64,000 bases of DNA from CAWVWD01 sp965662365 (GCA_965662365.1 CBFIHR010000008.1:1-64000), one strand, 5' to 3'; shown: positions 16,452 to 25,536, numbered from the stretch's first letter. Numbers and translations: made by a program. Notes: generated by a model from the sequence alone, not told the origin.

Positions 16452-17720
16452 ATGGAAAATATTAATAGAAATCAACTCTTTATAGCAAGTTGTGTTGCCC
16501 TAACTGTAACGTCAATGACGTTTGCGATTCGGGCGGGAATGTTGGGTGACCTGGGCGTTCAGTTTGGTTTGACGACTCAACAATTAGGGTATATTGCAGG
16601 AACTGCCTTCTGGGGCTTTCCCTTAGCGGTTATTATTGGCGGAGCGTTAGTTGATGCTATCGGCATGAAAAAACTAATGTACGCTGCTTTTGCCAGTCAT
16701 GTTTTAGGCATCGTTTTAACGATTGCGTCTGGTGGTTTCTGGGGATTGTTCTTGTCCACGTTACTTATCGGTATTGCCAATGGTTTGGTAGAAGCGGTTT
16801 GTAATCCGTTGATTGCATCGATGTATCCCGAAAACAAAACGACGAAATTAAATCACTTTCATATTTGGTTTCCGGGTGGCTTAGTGATTGGTGGTTTGGT
16901 GGCTTATTTCTTAGGAAATGCAGGCATCGGTTGGGAGATTCAAATGGCGACCATGTTAGTTCCGGCAGCGATTTATGGCTATTTATTAATTGGAAAAGCA
17001 TTTCCAGTTACAGAACGTGTAGCACAAGGCGTGAGTACCAGCGAAATGTACCAATCTTTACTTCAACCATTGTTTATTGTATTGGTAATCTGTATGTTAG
17101 GAACTGCAGTGACGGAGTTAGGTACAAATCAATGGATTGGTTTGTTGTTGGGAAGTGTGACAGATAATGCGTTGTTGTTGTTGGTTTTCATTAGTACAAT
17201 TATGGCGGTTGGTCGAGGTATGGCTGGGTCGATTGTTCACCGATTTTCGCCGGCGGGTGTTTTGACAATTTCGGCATTTTTATCAGCTATTGGATTATAT
17301 TTATTAGCGACCCTTTCGGGCAATGCGTTGTTTGGAGCAGCAGCAATTTTCGCTGTTGGAACGACTTATTTCTGGCCTACGATGTTGGGTTTTGTAGCGG
17401 AATATACACCAAAAACTGGAGCGATTGGAATGTCTTTAATCGGTGGAGCAGGAATGTTTGCCGTGTCTATTTTCTCGCCAGTGATGGGCGGAATGTATGA
17501 TGACAATATTACGGCACAATTACCAGAAGGGGCGATTTTATCTGACTATCAGGAAGCAGCAGAAGGAACAACGGAAGCGGCTCAATATGCTGCGGCACAA
17601 ATTTCGGCAGGACCAGACATTTTATCAACTATGGTTTGGATTCCTGTTATTTTGACGGTAATTTTTGCAGGATTGTATTTTTATACTAAGAATATGAAAC
17701 GTGGTGCGTTAGAGCATTAA
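16452..17720 (+). CDS. Major facilitator superfamily transporter
   Basis: A 422-residue inner-membrane carrier with about 12 hydrophobic segments and the loop 2-3 motif GGALVDAIGMKKLMY (a variant of the MFS A motif). It resembles sugar/nucleoside-type carriers of the FucP-like group, with conserved features such as FHIWFPGGLVIGG in helix 5 and TELGTNQWIG in helix 7. A long acidic loop (about 355-385) precedes the last helix. It is monocistronic with its own terminator, and no metabolic gene nearby points to the substrate. Confidence 0.8.
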   Translation: MENINRNQLFIASCVALTVTSMTFAIRAGMLGDLGVQFGLTTQQLGYIAGTAFWGFPLAVIIGGALVDAIGMKKLMYAAFASHVLGIVLTIASGGFWGLFLSTLLIGIANGLVEAVCNPLIASMYPENKTTKLNHFHIWFPGGLVIGGLVAYFLGNAGIGWEIQMATMLVPAAIYGYLLIGKAFPVTERVAQGVSTSEMYQSLLQPLFIVLVICMLGTAVTELGTNQWIGLLLGSVTDNALLLLVFISTIMAVGRGMAGSIVHRFSPAGVLTISAFLSAIGLYLLATLSGNALFGAAAIFAVGTTYFWPTMLGFVAEYTPKTGAIGMSLIGGAGMFAVSIFSPVMGGMYDDNITAQLPEGAILSDYQEAAEGTTEAAQYAAAQISAGPDILSTMVWIPVILTVIFAGLYFYTKNMKRGALEH

Positions 17721-17794
17721 TGGAATGCTAAGATTGTTTTATTGTTAAACTGTTTTTGACGTAATATTTGTAAAAAAATAATTTAACATTTTTC

Positions 17795-17832
17795 AAAACG
17801 CATTGGCTACCTTTGGTCAATGCGTTTTTTAT
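17795..17832 (+). terminator. Terminator after the MFS gene
   Basis: An 11-bp stem (17795-17805 with 17818-17828) followed by a T run. Confidence 0.8.
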
Positions 17833-17911
17833 TCCAAAATCAATCATTACGAATATTGATGGTTTTACGACAGTTCAACTTAAATTATTCCCTTTAGACA
17901 ACGCTTCTTTT

Positions 17912-17919
17912 TACATTTG
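17912..17919 (+). promoter_or_regulatory. Promoter -7 element for porQ
   Basis: TACATTTG about 130 nt upstream of the preferred porQ start. Between them, 17998-18015 carries the ACCCGCAACTCGCAAC dispersed repeat. Confidence 0.45.
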
Positions 17920-18048
17920 CGTTATTGAGTTGTTCGTGTTATGAGTTTGACTAATTGAGGTTTATTAAACTTTAAAAGTTTAGTAAACATGACTTTTGAA
18001 CCCGCAACTCGCAACACAACCTTTTCAAAAATTGCACAAAATATACTT

Positions 18049-19092
18049 ATGAAACGTATTCTTTCCTTACTAATATTCACCTTTATTATTCAAAGCCTTT
18101 CGGCTCAAATCGGTGGTGAAAATGTCTATACATTTACTACTTTACCACATACGGCACGAGTAGCTGCTTTAGGTGGCAATTTGATTACGGTAAAAGATGA
18201 CGATGTTGCTCTGGCCTATCATAATCCTGCGGTTTTGAATCCTTCTATGCACCACAATTTGACGTTTAATCATGCTTTTTATTTGGCGGATATCAATCAC
18301 GGATATTTTGGTTATGGCAATCATATTGACAAAATCAATACGACTTTTCACGGAAGTGTACAATATGCAGCCTACGGAGATTTTAACTTAACCGACCCGA
18401 CAGGAACTGTTAACGGAACATTTTCGGCAAATGAGTATGCGGTGACGATTGGTGCAGGGCGACAATATAACGAACGTCTAAGTTTCGGAGCGAATTTGAA
18501 GTTTTTAAATTCACAATTTGAAGCCTATCAATCCGTTGGAATTGCAGGTGATGCCGCTGTTTTTTATAGCGATACCGCAAAGCGTTTTACGGCAACTTTA
18601 TTATTTAAAAATATGGGGTCACAAATCACGACTTTTCAACCTGATAATTTTGAGTCCTTACCTTTTGATATGCAAATCGGAATTTCAAAACGATTAAAAT
18701 ATTTACCGTTGCGATTTTCTGTTATTGTTCATAATTTACATCGTTGGAATATCCGCTATAACGACCCAAATATTGATGAACCTATTTTGATATTTGGAGA
18801 AGAACCTGAACCTAAGGAGCAGTCTTACTTTTTCGATAATTTGGCTCGTCATTTTATTTTTAATGGTGAATTTTTATTGGGAGCAAAACAAAATTTCCGA
18901 ATGAGAGTCGGCTACAATCATCTTCGTCGTGGTGAACTTACTGTTCCAAATACCGTTAGTTTTGCAGGATTTAACTTTGGAGTTGGTTTGAAAATCAATC
19001 GTTTCAGAATTGATTATGGCCGCAGTGTTTATCATTTGGCTGGCGGAGCGAATCAACTGACAATTTCGACGAATCTTATGGAATTCAAGTAG
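18049..19092 (+). CDS. porQ: Type IX secretion system protein PorQ
   Basis: Outer-membrane beta-barrel of the FadL/PorV type that is part of the PorU/V/Q/Z attachment complex, which cleaves C-terminal signals from T9SS cargo and links cargo to surface lipopolysaccharide. The 347-residue product has a signal peptide (MKRILSLLIFTFIIQSLSA) followed by GGENVYTFTTLPHTARVAALGGNLITVKDDDVALAYHNPA, characteristic of PorQ. I chose ATG 18049, because the 20 extra codons from 17989 overlap a dispersed repeat and hide the signal peptide. It is followed by cinA after 82 nt. No T9SS cargo with an obvious C-terminal sorting domain occurs in this window. Confidence 0.88.
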   Translation: MKRILSLLIFTFIIQSLSAQIGGENVYTFTTLPHTARVAALGGNLITVKDDDVALAYHNPAVLNPSMHHNLTFNHAFYLADINHGYFGYGNHIDKINTTFHGSVQYAAYGDFNLTDPTGTVNGTFSANEYAVTIGAGRQYNERLSFGANLKFLNSQFEAYQSVGIAGDAAVFYSDTAKRFTATLLFKNMGSQITTFQPDNFESLPFDMQIGISKRLKYLPLRFSVIVHNLHRWNIRYNDPNIDEPILIFGEEPEPKEQSYFFDNLARHFIFNGEFLLGAKQNFRMRVGYNHLRRGELTVPNTVSFAGFNFGVGLKINRFRIDYGRSVYHLAGGANQLTISTNLMEFK

Positions 19093-19174
19093 TTTTTAAT
19101 GTATAAAAAATTACTTAAATAATTCGATAACAGGTAGGAACTACAAAAACTGCTGAAACTATTTAAATTAAACG

Positions 19175-20419
19175 ATGAACGCACAAATAATTACGATTGG
19201 TGACGAAATTTTAATTGGTCAAATTATCGATACGAATTCTGCTTGGATGGCGCAACAATTGAATGCTGTTGGAATTTCAGTAACCGAAATTATTACCTGT
19301 AAGGATGACAGAGAAAGTATTTTAAGTGCTGTGAATCGAGCATTGTCACAAGGAGATTTAGTATTCACCACTGGCGGTTTGGGACCGACAAAAGATGATA
19401 TTACTAAGAAAACTTTAGCTGATTTATTTGGTTTTCCGATGGCATTTCATCAGCCGACCTATGATATTATCGAATACTTAATTACACGACATGGACGAAC
19501 ATTGACCGAAGCACACAAAGCACAAGCATTGATGCCGGTTGGGATTCAACATTTGGAAAATCAAATGGGAACCGCTCCCGGTATGTGGTTTGAGAAAGAT
19601 GGAAAAGTATTGATTTCGATGCCTGGTGTACCTTATGAAATGAAATATATTATGGAACATCAAGCAATTCCAAAAATCAAAGCAAAATTTAAAACTAAGA
19701 TAATTCGCCATCGAACGGTTTTAACGGTCGGGCAGGGGGAATCAAAAATTGCGGAAATTATCGCTGATTTTGAGGATAGTCTGGCGAAAGACAATATTAA
19801 GTTGGCGTATTTGCCGAACATCGGAAAAGTGCGTTTACGTTTGTCGGTAACTGGCGATGATGCAGCGGCTTTAGATGCTCTATTAGATGCTAAAGTAGAA
19901 AAACTTAAAGCCTTAATTCCGGAGTATATTTTTGGTTATGGAAAGACTTCTTTTGAGGAAGCTTTCGGTGAAATTTTGAAAAGTAGAAATTTGACTGTAG
20001 CGACTGCCGAAAGTTGTACGGGTGGACTGATTGCACATAAAATAACAAGTGTTTCAGGTGCTTCTCACTATTTTCACGGAAGTGTAATAGCCTACGATAA
20101 TCGTATAAAAATCAATGTGTTAGGTATTAATCCAATTACTTTAAAAAATCATGGTGCAGTCAGTGAACAAACGGTTCGAGAAATGGTGCAAGGTGTATTG
20201 AACGTAATGGAAACGGACTATGCAATCGCCGTTTCTGGTATCGCTGGTCCAAATGGCGGAACGCCTGAGAAACCTGTCGGAACGATTTGGGTGGCAGTCG
20301 GTAATCACAAGGAAATACGAACGCATAAACTACTTTTGTCGAAAGACCGATTAAAGAATATTCAATATACCTCGACTTTTGCTTTAAATTTTTTGAGGCG
20401 AATGATTATTGGGATTTAG
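19175..20419 (+). CDS. cinA: CinA-like nicotinamide-nucleotide amidase
   Basis: A 414-residue two-domain enzyme of pyridine-nucleotide recycling. The N-terminal MoCF-type domain (about 1-170; ITIGDEILIGQIIDTNSAWMA, FTTGGLGPTKDD) is the COG1058 pyrophosphatase-like part. The C-terminal domain (about 255-414; TVATAESCTGGLIAHKITSVSGAS and SGIAGPNGGTPEKPVGTIWVAVG) is the PncC NMN deamidase, with the catalytic Ser in AESCTGG. It lies 82 nt after porQ without an obvious promoter of its own, so it may be co-transcribed. Length is typical. Confidence 0.93.
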   Translation: MNAQIITIGDEILIGQIIDTNSAWMAQQLNAVGISVTEIITCKDDRESILSAVNRALSQGDLVFTTGGLGPTKDDITKKTLADLFGFPMAFHQPTYDIIEYLITRHGRTLTEAHKAQALMPVGIQHLENQMGTAPGMWFEKDGKVLISMPGVPYEMKYIMEHQAIPKIKAKFKTKIIRHRTVLTVGQGESKIAEIIADFEDSLAKDNIKLAYLPNIGKVRLRLSVTGDDAAALDALLDAKVEKLKALIPEYIFGYGKTSFEEAFGEILKSRNLTVATAESCTGGLIAHKITSVSGASHYFHGSVIAYDNRIKINVLGINPITLKNHGAVSEQTVREMVQGVLNVMETDYAIAVSGIAGPNGGTPEKPVGTIWVAVGNHKEIRTHKLLLSKDRLKNIQYTSTFALNFLRRMIIGI

Positions 20420-20619
20420 GATTTTCCGCATGCCGCAGATTTTTATTATCAATAGCGTCATTATTAGTTCTCAATTTTGGGGAACTTAATAGGAAATTTT
20501 CTGTAAAAATCACTTATTAGGTTGCATTTTCAGTTTTCTACGACAATAAATAAGATAGCAACGTTTCCTAACAGGTATTTTTAGGGTGAAATCATAAAAA
20601 TCCCTTTTCGGTAACAAAA

Positions 20620-20667
20620 ATGGCTCTTTGATAATTTTTGTAGAAGCGAAAGTTATCAAAGAGCCAT
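20620..20667. terminator. Hairpin between convergent cinA and ldhA
   Basis: A 15-bp perfect inverted repeat (20620-20634 with 20653-20667). It is placed to end transcripts from both sides. Confidence 0.65.
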
Positions 20668-20690
20668 AAGATAAATCAATATCAACAAAA

Positions 20691-21677
20691 TCAAATTACC
20701 AACTCATTAATTAATTCTTTACTATTTTCAAAATCACTCACATTCTGTAGCGTTGTTGTCGCAATTTGTACCAATGCCTCGTGCGTAAAGAAACTTTGGT
20801 GTGCGGTGATCAAGACGTTCGGGAAAGTCATCAAGCGAGTAATCATTTCATCTTCTAAAATTTCGCCTGATAAATCTTGGAAAAATAAGGCTTCTTCTTG
20901 TTCGTAAACATCAATTGCTAAATTTCCTAATTGTCTACTTTTCAAGGCTTCCGTAACGGCATTGGTATCGACTAACGCTCCTCGGCTTGTATTGACCAAC
21001 ATTGCCCCTTTTTTCATTTTTTGTAATGCTTCCGCATCAATAATGTGATAGGTTTCTGGTGTCAACGGACAATGCAAAGAGATAATATCTGAAGCCGTTA
21101 ATAAATCGTCTAATGCTTTATATTCAATGCCTTTGTTAATCAAATCCTCATTTGGATAAGGGTCAAAAGCTAAAACTTGACAGCCAAAACCTCGCATAAT
21201 CTGACAGAAAATCGCTCCAATTTTTCCAGTTCCGATTACACCAACCGTTTTGCCGTGTAAATCAAAACCAATTAGCTTATTCAATGAAAAGTTAGAATCT
21301 CGTACTCGATTGTAGGCTTTGTGCGTCTTACGATTCAAAGTCAAAATCAAAGCAACGGTATGTTCTGCTACGGCATAAGGCGAATAGGCAGGCACACGAA
21401 CCACGCTGATTCCGTTAGCTTTAGCGGCTTTTAAGTCCACATTATTAAAACCAGCACAACGTAAAGCGATTAATTTTACGCCTTTTTTGGCTAATTCGTC
21501 GATGTTATTTTTATTCAAATCATCATTGACAAAAACACAAACAGCTTCATGATTATCAATTAAATTGATTGTTTTATCATTCAACTGCGTTTCAAAAAAT
21601 TGTAATTCATGTTCTGAATTGAACATTTCAAAATATTGAATATCGTAGGATTTTGTACTAAAAAATGCAATTTTCAT
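20691..21677 (-). CDS. ldhA: D-lactate dehydrogenase-like 2-hydroxyacid dehydrogenase
   Basis: NADH-dependent dehydrogenase of 328 residues that reduces pyruvate to D-lactate during fermentation. The Rossmann motif is GTGKIG (149-154), and Asp172 after the second strand favours NADH. Catalytic residues are Arg232 (NTSRGALVD), a Glu near 260 (DVYEQEEALF) and His293 (ITAHQSFFTHEAL). The DVYEQEEALFFQD and AHQSFFTHEAL signatures match the LdhA subgroup rather than glycerate or phosphoglycerate dehydrogenases. It is monocistronic. Confidence 0.9.
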   Translation of the reverse strand: MKIAFFSTKSYDIQYFEMFNSEHELQFFETQLNDKTINLIDNHEAVCVFVNDDLNKNNIDELAKKGVKLIALRCAGFNNVDLKAAKANGISVVRVPAYSPYAVAEHTVALILTLNRKTHKAYNRVRDSNFSLNKLIGFDLHGKTVGVIGTGKIGAIFCQIMRGFGCQVLAFDPYPNEDLINKGIEYKALDDLLTASDIISLHCPLTPETYHIIDAEALQKMKKGAMLVNTSRGALVDTNAVTEALKSRQLGNLAIDVYEQEEALFFQDLSGEILEDEMITRLMTFPNVLITAHQSFFTHEALVQIATTTLQNVSDFENSKELINELVI

Positions 21678-21733
21678 AACTTATTTATTTGTTTTGGTTG
21701 AATTTTGTCGCAAGATTAAGCAACATTCAAAAA

Positions 21734-21741
21734 CAAATATA
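21734..21741 (-). promoter_or_regulatory. Promoter -7 element for ldhA
   Basis: The minus strand reads TATATTTG about 57 nt upstream of the ldhA start; the -33 element is unclear. Confidence 0.35.
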
Positions 21742-21809
21742 TGACAAAAATCATCTTAGTGTCTTTTTGACAATAAGAATAATTAATTTAATAATGATTA
21801 CAACAAAAA

Positions 21810-21844
21810 ATCCGTCATTTTGAATATTAATTCAGAATGACGGA
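21810..21844 (-). terminator. Terminator of the DUF697/SHOCT gene
   Basis: A stem of about 16 bp with one mismatch (21810-21825 with 21829-21844), followed by a T run on the minus strand. Confidence 0.7.
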
Positions 21845-21895
21845 TGTCTAAAGTTTTACATTTTCTTATCAACTTAGTCGGCTATATGCTACATA

Positions 21896-22708
21896 TTAAA
21901 AGTCACTAATCAACTTTGCCTTCAATGCCGTGAATTCTTCTTCAGTAATAATCCCGGCATTTTTGAGTTCTGCCAATTCCTTCATTTTGGTGACGACATC
22001 TACTTTTGGCGTTTTCGTTTCCGTGACAGGTACTTCCTGCTCAAATCTTTCGATTAACTCTTCCGTTTCTGCCATTTCTTTTTCGATAATTTCCTCTTCT
22101 GCCGCTTGCCGTTCCTTTTCCTGTTCTTTCTTTAAGTCTTTAGCGACTTTTTTTCCTTTTTCAAATTTCTCTTGGTAAAATTTTGTCAAACGAGCCGGGT
22201 CAAAATCAAGAAAAGTACCACCAGTTTCAAAATGTTTTTTGAAAACTTCCCCCAACGCATACGTCGATGCACCGCTCAAAATCGCCAAACTCACGCCACC
22301 AATGTAAGAACCGACTCCAGGAATCAACTTCACCAACGCACGAGACCCCAGACGAGCCAAACTCGAACCAGTCAAAGTTGTAATTAATGCTTTTCCTTCA
22401 GTTTCTTTAAAATCAATATCGTACACTTTACACATCTGACGAACCATATCCAACTGAACGGCTGTAACGGCAAATAAGTCTGCAATTGGCACAGGAATGA
22501 AGCCAGCACCCATCGACCACATTACATGATTACGAATTACCATATCCGCACTTTCACGGAGTTTCTGCTCATATTTTTCTTTGTCCATATTCTGATTATT
22601 CTGATTATTCTGATTATTCTGATTATCATTTTTTTGATAGAAACTTTCCGTTCCTGTATCAAAAGCATCTTTTATCTTTTTTTTAATAAAATCTTTTTTG
22701 AAATCCAT
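21896..22708 (-). CDS. DUF697-like membrane-associated protein with SHOCT domain
   Basis: A 270-residue protein. Residues about 31-40 are an Asn/Gln stretch (NNQ units) encoded by four 9-nt tandem repeats. Residues about 50-165 carry a DUF697/EcsC-like region with hydrophobic helices (HVMWSMGAGFIPVPIADLFAVTAVQL..., LVKLIPGVGSYIGGVSLAILSGASTYALG), as in proteins that insert in or regulate membranes. A long charged helix (about 180-235) follows, and residues 240-270 form a SHOCT oligomerisation domain (MKELAELKNAGIITEEEFTALKAKLI). The molecular function is unknown. Residue 41 is also a Met and could be an alternative start that omits the repeat. Confidence 0.7.
   Translation of the reverse strand: MDFKKDFIKKKIKDAFDTGTESFYQKNDNQNNQNNQNNQNMDKEKYEQKLRESADMVIRNHVMWSMGAGFIPVPIADLFAVTAVQLDMVRQMCKVYDIDFKETEGKALITTLTGSSLARLGSRALVKLIPGVGSYIGGVSLAILSGASTYALGEVFKKHFETGGTFLDFDPARLTKFYQEKFEKGKKVAKDLKKEQEKERQAAEEEIIEKEMAETEELIERFEQEVPVTETKTPKVDVVTKMKELAELKNAGIITEEEFTALKAKLISDF
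22590..22626. repeat. 9-nt tandem repeat in coding sequence
   Basis: Four copies of CTGATTATT on the plus strand encode the NNQ stretch of the DUF697/SHOCT protein. Changes in copy number would keep the frame. Confidence 0.85.
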
Positions 22709-23000
22709 ATTACTTTATTTCTAATTAATTTAGCTCTTATCTGTCTCGCTGTGTCCTTCAAGGAAAGCTAAATTAATAATTTTACATTTTTTAGTATTCA
22801 ATATCTTGATCACCTCCAGAAACCTCGATGACCAAAAATAACTTTCCAAACTTAACCATAAAACCACCAAAATCCCAAGCTATTTCCACCAAAAACCGCT
22901 AATAATAGATTTAAGTAAGAAGTGTGCGGTATGAAATGGACGATATGAGGTATTTTTTCACACTTTATCACTCACGCTTCACACCTAAAATTAAAATCCT

Positions 23001-23008
23001 TACTTTTG
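23001..23008 (+). promoter_or_regulatory. Promoter -7 element for purB
   Basis: TACTTTTG 62 nt before the purB start. The rest of 22709-23000 contains no gene. Confidence 0.45.
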
Positions 23009-23040
23009 CACCAAAATTTTAAACGATTAGTTGTATTTGA

Positions 23041-23068
23041 CTAATCACTAATCACTAATCACTAATCA
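23041..23068 (+). repeat. Four tandem CTAATCA heptamers before purB
   Basis: Four perfect copies in sense orientation that end 2 nt before the purB ATG, thus inside the untranslated leader. Confidence 0.9.
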
Positions 23069-23070
23069 TC

Positions 23071-24411
23071 ATGCTTACAGCAATCTCGCCAATCGACGGT
23101 CGTTACGCTTCCAAAACCGAAGCTTTAAGTGCTTACTGTTCAGAATTTGCATTGATAAAATATAGAGTGTTTGTAGAAATCGAATATTTTATCGCTTTGT
23201 GCGAAATTCCACTGCCACAATTAGCAGATTTTGATAAAACTAAATTTCAGGCTTTACGCCAAATCGCTGTCAGTTTGACACCAGCCGATGCGGAACGAAT
23301 CAAAGCTATCGAACGTGTAACAAATCACGATGTCAAAGCCGTTGAATATTATATCAAAGAAGAATTTGATAAATTAGGATTACAAGATTTCAAAGAATTC
23401 ATTCATTTTGGCTTGACTTCGCAAGATGTAAATAATACGGCAACACCTTTATCTTTAAAGCATGCGATGCAATATGTTTGTTTACCAGCTTTTGAAGAAA
23501 TTGTTGCAAAATTAAGAACCTTAGCAAACGAATGGAAAGATATTCCGATGTTGGCCAAAACGCACGGGCAGCCGGCTTCTCCAACGATTTTGGGTAAAGA
23601 ATTTATGGTTTTTGTCGAGCGTTTAGAAACTCAATTAAAGCAAATCAAAGCCGTTCCTTATTCTGCAAAATTCGGTGGTGCAACCGGCAATTTTAATGCG
23701 CATCATGTCGCTTATCCACAAATTGACTGGGTGAGTTTTGGTAATAATTTCGTGAATAACAAACTGACTTTAAAGCGTTCACAATTCACAACACAAATCG
23801 AGCATTACGATAATTTAGCCGCACTCTTCGACGGCATCGCTCGTTTCAATACGATTTTAATTGATATGTCAAGAGATATTTGGACGTATATTTCGATGGA
23901 ATATTTTAAACAAAAAGTCGTCAAAGGAGAAGTCGGTTCGTCTGCCATGCCGCACAAGGTCAATCCGATTGATTTCGAAAATGCCGAAGGCAATTTAGGT
24001 CTTGCGAATGCGATTTTTGGCCATTTATCGGCTAAATTACCGGTTTCAAGATTACAACGAGATTTGACGGATAGCACTGTTTTAAGAAATATCGGAGTAC
24101 CTTTAGGTCATACATTAATTGCAACAAAATCCATCCAAAAAGGCTTGAATAAATTGTTGTTGAACGAAGCCGCTTTAGCTGCAGATTTAGATAAAAATTG
24201 GGCTGTTGTCGCAGAAGCAATTCAGAATATATTACGTCGTGAAGGCTATCCAAAACCGTATGAAGCGCTAAAAGCTTTGACAAGAGGAAAAGCAACCGTT
24301 ACTCAAACGGATATTCACGAGTTTATTGAAACGCTGAATGTAAGTGAAGCGATTAAGGCAGAATTGCGAGTAATTACACCGAGTAATTACGTTGGAGTCG
24401 ATTTGTTTTAA
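23071..24411 (+). CDS. purB: Adenylosuccinate lyase
   Basis: Catalyses two fumarate-releasing steps of purine synthesis: SAICAR to AICAR and adenylosuccinate to AMP. The 446-residue protein is of the PurB class near E. coli PurB (long form with ISPIDGRYASKTEALS at the N-terminus). The catalytic signature loop GSSAMPHKVNPIDFENAEGN is intact, and KTHGQPASPTILGKEF carries the general-acid His. It is monocistronic. Its leader is the heptamer array. Confidence 0.97.
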   Translation: MLTAISPIDGRYASKTEALSAYCSEFALIKYRVFVEIEYFIALCEIPLPQLADFDKTKFQALRQIAVSLTPADAERIKAIERVTNHDVKAVEYYIKEEFDKLGLQDFKEFIHFGLTSQDVNNTATPLSLKHAMQYVCLPAFEEIVAKLRTLANEWKDIPMLAKTHGQPASPTILGKEFMVFVERLETQLKQIKAVPYSAKFGGATGNFNAHHVAYPQIDWVSFGNNFVNNKLTLKRSQFTTQIEHYDNLAALFDGIARFNTILIDMSRDIWTYISMEYFKQKVVKGEVGSSAMPHKVNPIDFENAEGNLGLANAIFGHLSAKLPVSRLQRDLTDSTVLRNIGVPLGHTLIATKSIQKGLNKLLLNEAALAADLDKNWAVVAEAIQNILRREGYPKPYEALKALTRGKATVTQTDIHEFIETLNVSEAIKAELRVITPSNYVGVDLF

Positions 24412-24427
24412 TACGGTTCATTATCTT

Positions 24428-24457
24428 TCGTCATTCCGATACACGTCGGAATGACGA
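24428..24457. terminator. Inverted repeat after purB
   Basis: A 12-bp perfect stem (24428-24439 with 24446-24457) without a long T tail. It may end the purB transcript or be a dispersed palindrome. Confidence 0.5.
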
Positions 24458-24631
24458 GATAGTTCACGAAAACTCATTGTGAAATACTTTTATATAATAT
24501 ACACCTGTTTTTGAATTTTCCTGTTTTGAAAATCTGAAATGAACTTTTTCATAGCTCATTTCCAAAAGAATAATTTTGCCAGTTGACTTGAATTATCAAT
24601 TGTCTGAAAATTAAAAAGTAGGTATTTTGCT

Positions 24632-24667
24632 AAAAAAATGCCGCAACTTGACGAATCAAGTGCGGCA
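24632..24667 (-). terminator. Terminator of the phasin-like genes
   Basis: TGCCGCA paired with TGCGGCA and CTTGA with TCAAG (one bulged A). On the minus strand it is followed directly by seven T. Confidence 0.8.
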
Positions 24668-24744
24668 ATCTTCCAGTGTATTTCAAACTGTCCAATGAAT
24701 CTTTTCACATTCAAACTTCCATAATTAGTGTCAAAAATTCTAAC

Positions 24745-25134
24745 CTACTTTTCTACTTTTGTTTCTGTTTTTGTCTCTACTTTTTTACGAGTTGCACGAC
24801 GGCTTTTCGGAGCTACTTTTGTCACTTCCGCAGCTTTTTTCTTTGCTAACTCTGCCTCTAACTCTGCAATTCGTATTTTCATTGCTTCTATTTCTTCATT
24901 GTTTGGTAAACTAAAACGAGCCAAGGCACTATCCAAAGTCGAACGCAAACGCTCTTCCATTTCACTGAACTTTGCTTCCGTATCTTTTCTCAAATCCGTA
25001 ACAACTTTTTCCCCTTCGCTCTCCGTTGCTTTTTGTTTTTCAACCGTTTCGTTGATATTTGTTTGTACCTTTTCAGCCGTTGATGCTACCAAACCAACAC
25101 CTGTGTATAAAAACTTTTTAAATAAATTTTCCAT
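24745..25134 (-). CDS. Phasin-like coiled-coil protein, copy 2
   Basis: A 129-residue protein that opens with MENLFKKFLYTGVGLVASTAEKVQ, continues as a long amphipathic coiled coil (about 30-100) and ends in a Lys/Arg/Thr-rich tail (SRRATRKKVETKTETK). This layout matches PhaF/PhaI-type phasins, which coat polyhydroxyalkanoate granules and can bind DNA by the basic tail. No PHA synthase gene is in the window, so the granule role is inferred. It is a tandem paralogue of the gene at 25186, 51 nt away on the same strand. Confidence 0.65.
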   Translation of the reverse strand: MENLFKKFLYTGVGLVASTAEKVQTNINETVEKQKATESEGEKVVTDLRKDTEAKFSEMEERLRSTLDSALARFSLPNNEEIEAMKIRIAELEAELAKKKAAEVTKVAPKSRRATRKKVETKTETKVEK

Positions 25135-25185
25135 CTCTAATAAATTTTAATTTTTCACAATGAAGACTGTATGAACTGACAACTG

Positions 25186-25536
25186 TTATTCAGGTTTCTT
25201 TTTCGCCTTAGTCGTTGTTGTTTTGACTTCCGCTGTTTTTGCAGCTGCCAATTCTGCCTCTAATTCAGCGATGCGAGATTTCAAACTACTTACTTCCTCA
25301 CGAGAAGGCAAATCTAATTTATTTAAAATCCCATCAACCAAACTTTTCAATCTATCCTCGAACTCTTCACGTTTGTTATTTGTATCATCGACCAAATCAT
25401 CGACCACTTTACGACCTTCTTCCTCCGACAATCTTCCTTTGTCAATCAATTCTTTGACGTTTTTTTGTAATAATTCTGCATTATGAGAAACCATTCCTAC
25501 GCCTGTGTATAAAAACTTTTTGAATAAATCTTCCAT
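25186..25536 (-). CDS. Phasin-like coiled-coil protein, copy 1
   Basis: A 116-residue paralogue of the next gene, with the same start (MEDLFKKFLYTGVGMVSHNAELLQ), a coiled coil with the shared segment LKSRIAELEAELA, and a shorter basic tail (TTTTKAKKKPE). The SEEEGRKVVDDLVDD part is typical of phasin-superfamily proteins. It is the first gene of the pair and shares the terminator at 24632-24667. Either a granule coat or a general membrane-surface scaffold is possible. Confidence 0.65.
   Translation of the reverse strand: MEDLFKKFLYTGVGMVSHNAELLQKNVKELIDKGRLSEEEGRKVVDDLVDDTNNKREEFEDRLKSLVDGILNKLDLPSREEVSSLKSRIAELEAELAAAKTAEVKTTTTKAKKKPE

Noticed and set aside
17989..18048. Longer porQ start (20 extra codons)
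   Set aside because: The added residues overlap an ACCCGCAACTCGC repeat and would bury the signal peptide that begins at ATG 18049.
24728..25150. 140-codon plus-strand frame opposite the second phasin gene
   Set aside because: It is the mirror of a coiled-coil gene; Ser/Phe-rich composition without family features.
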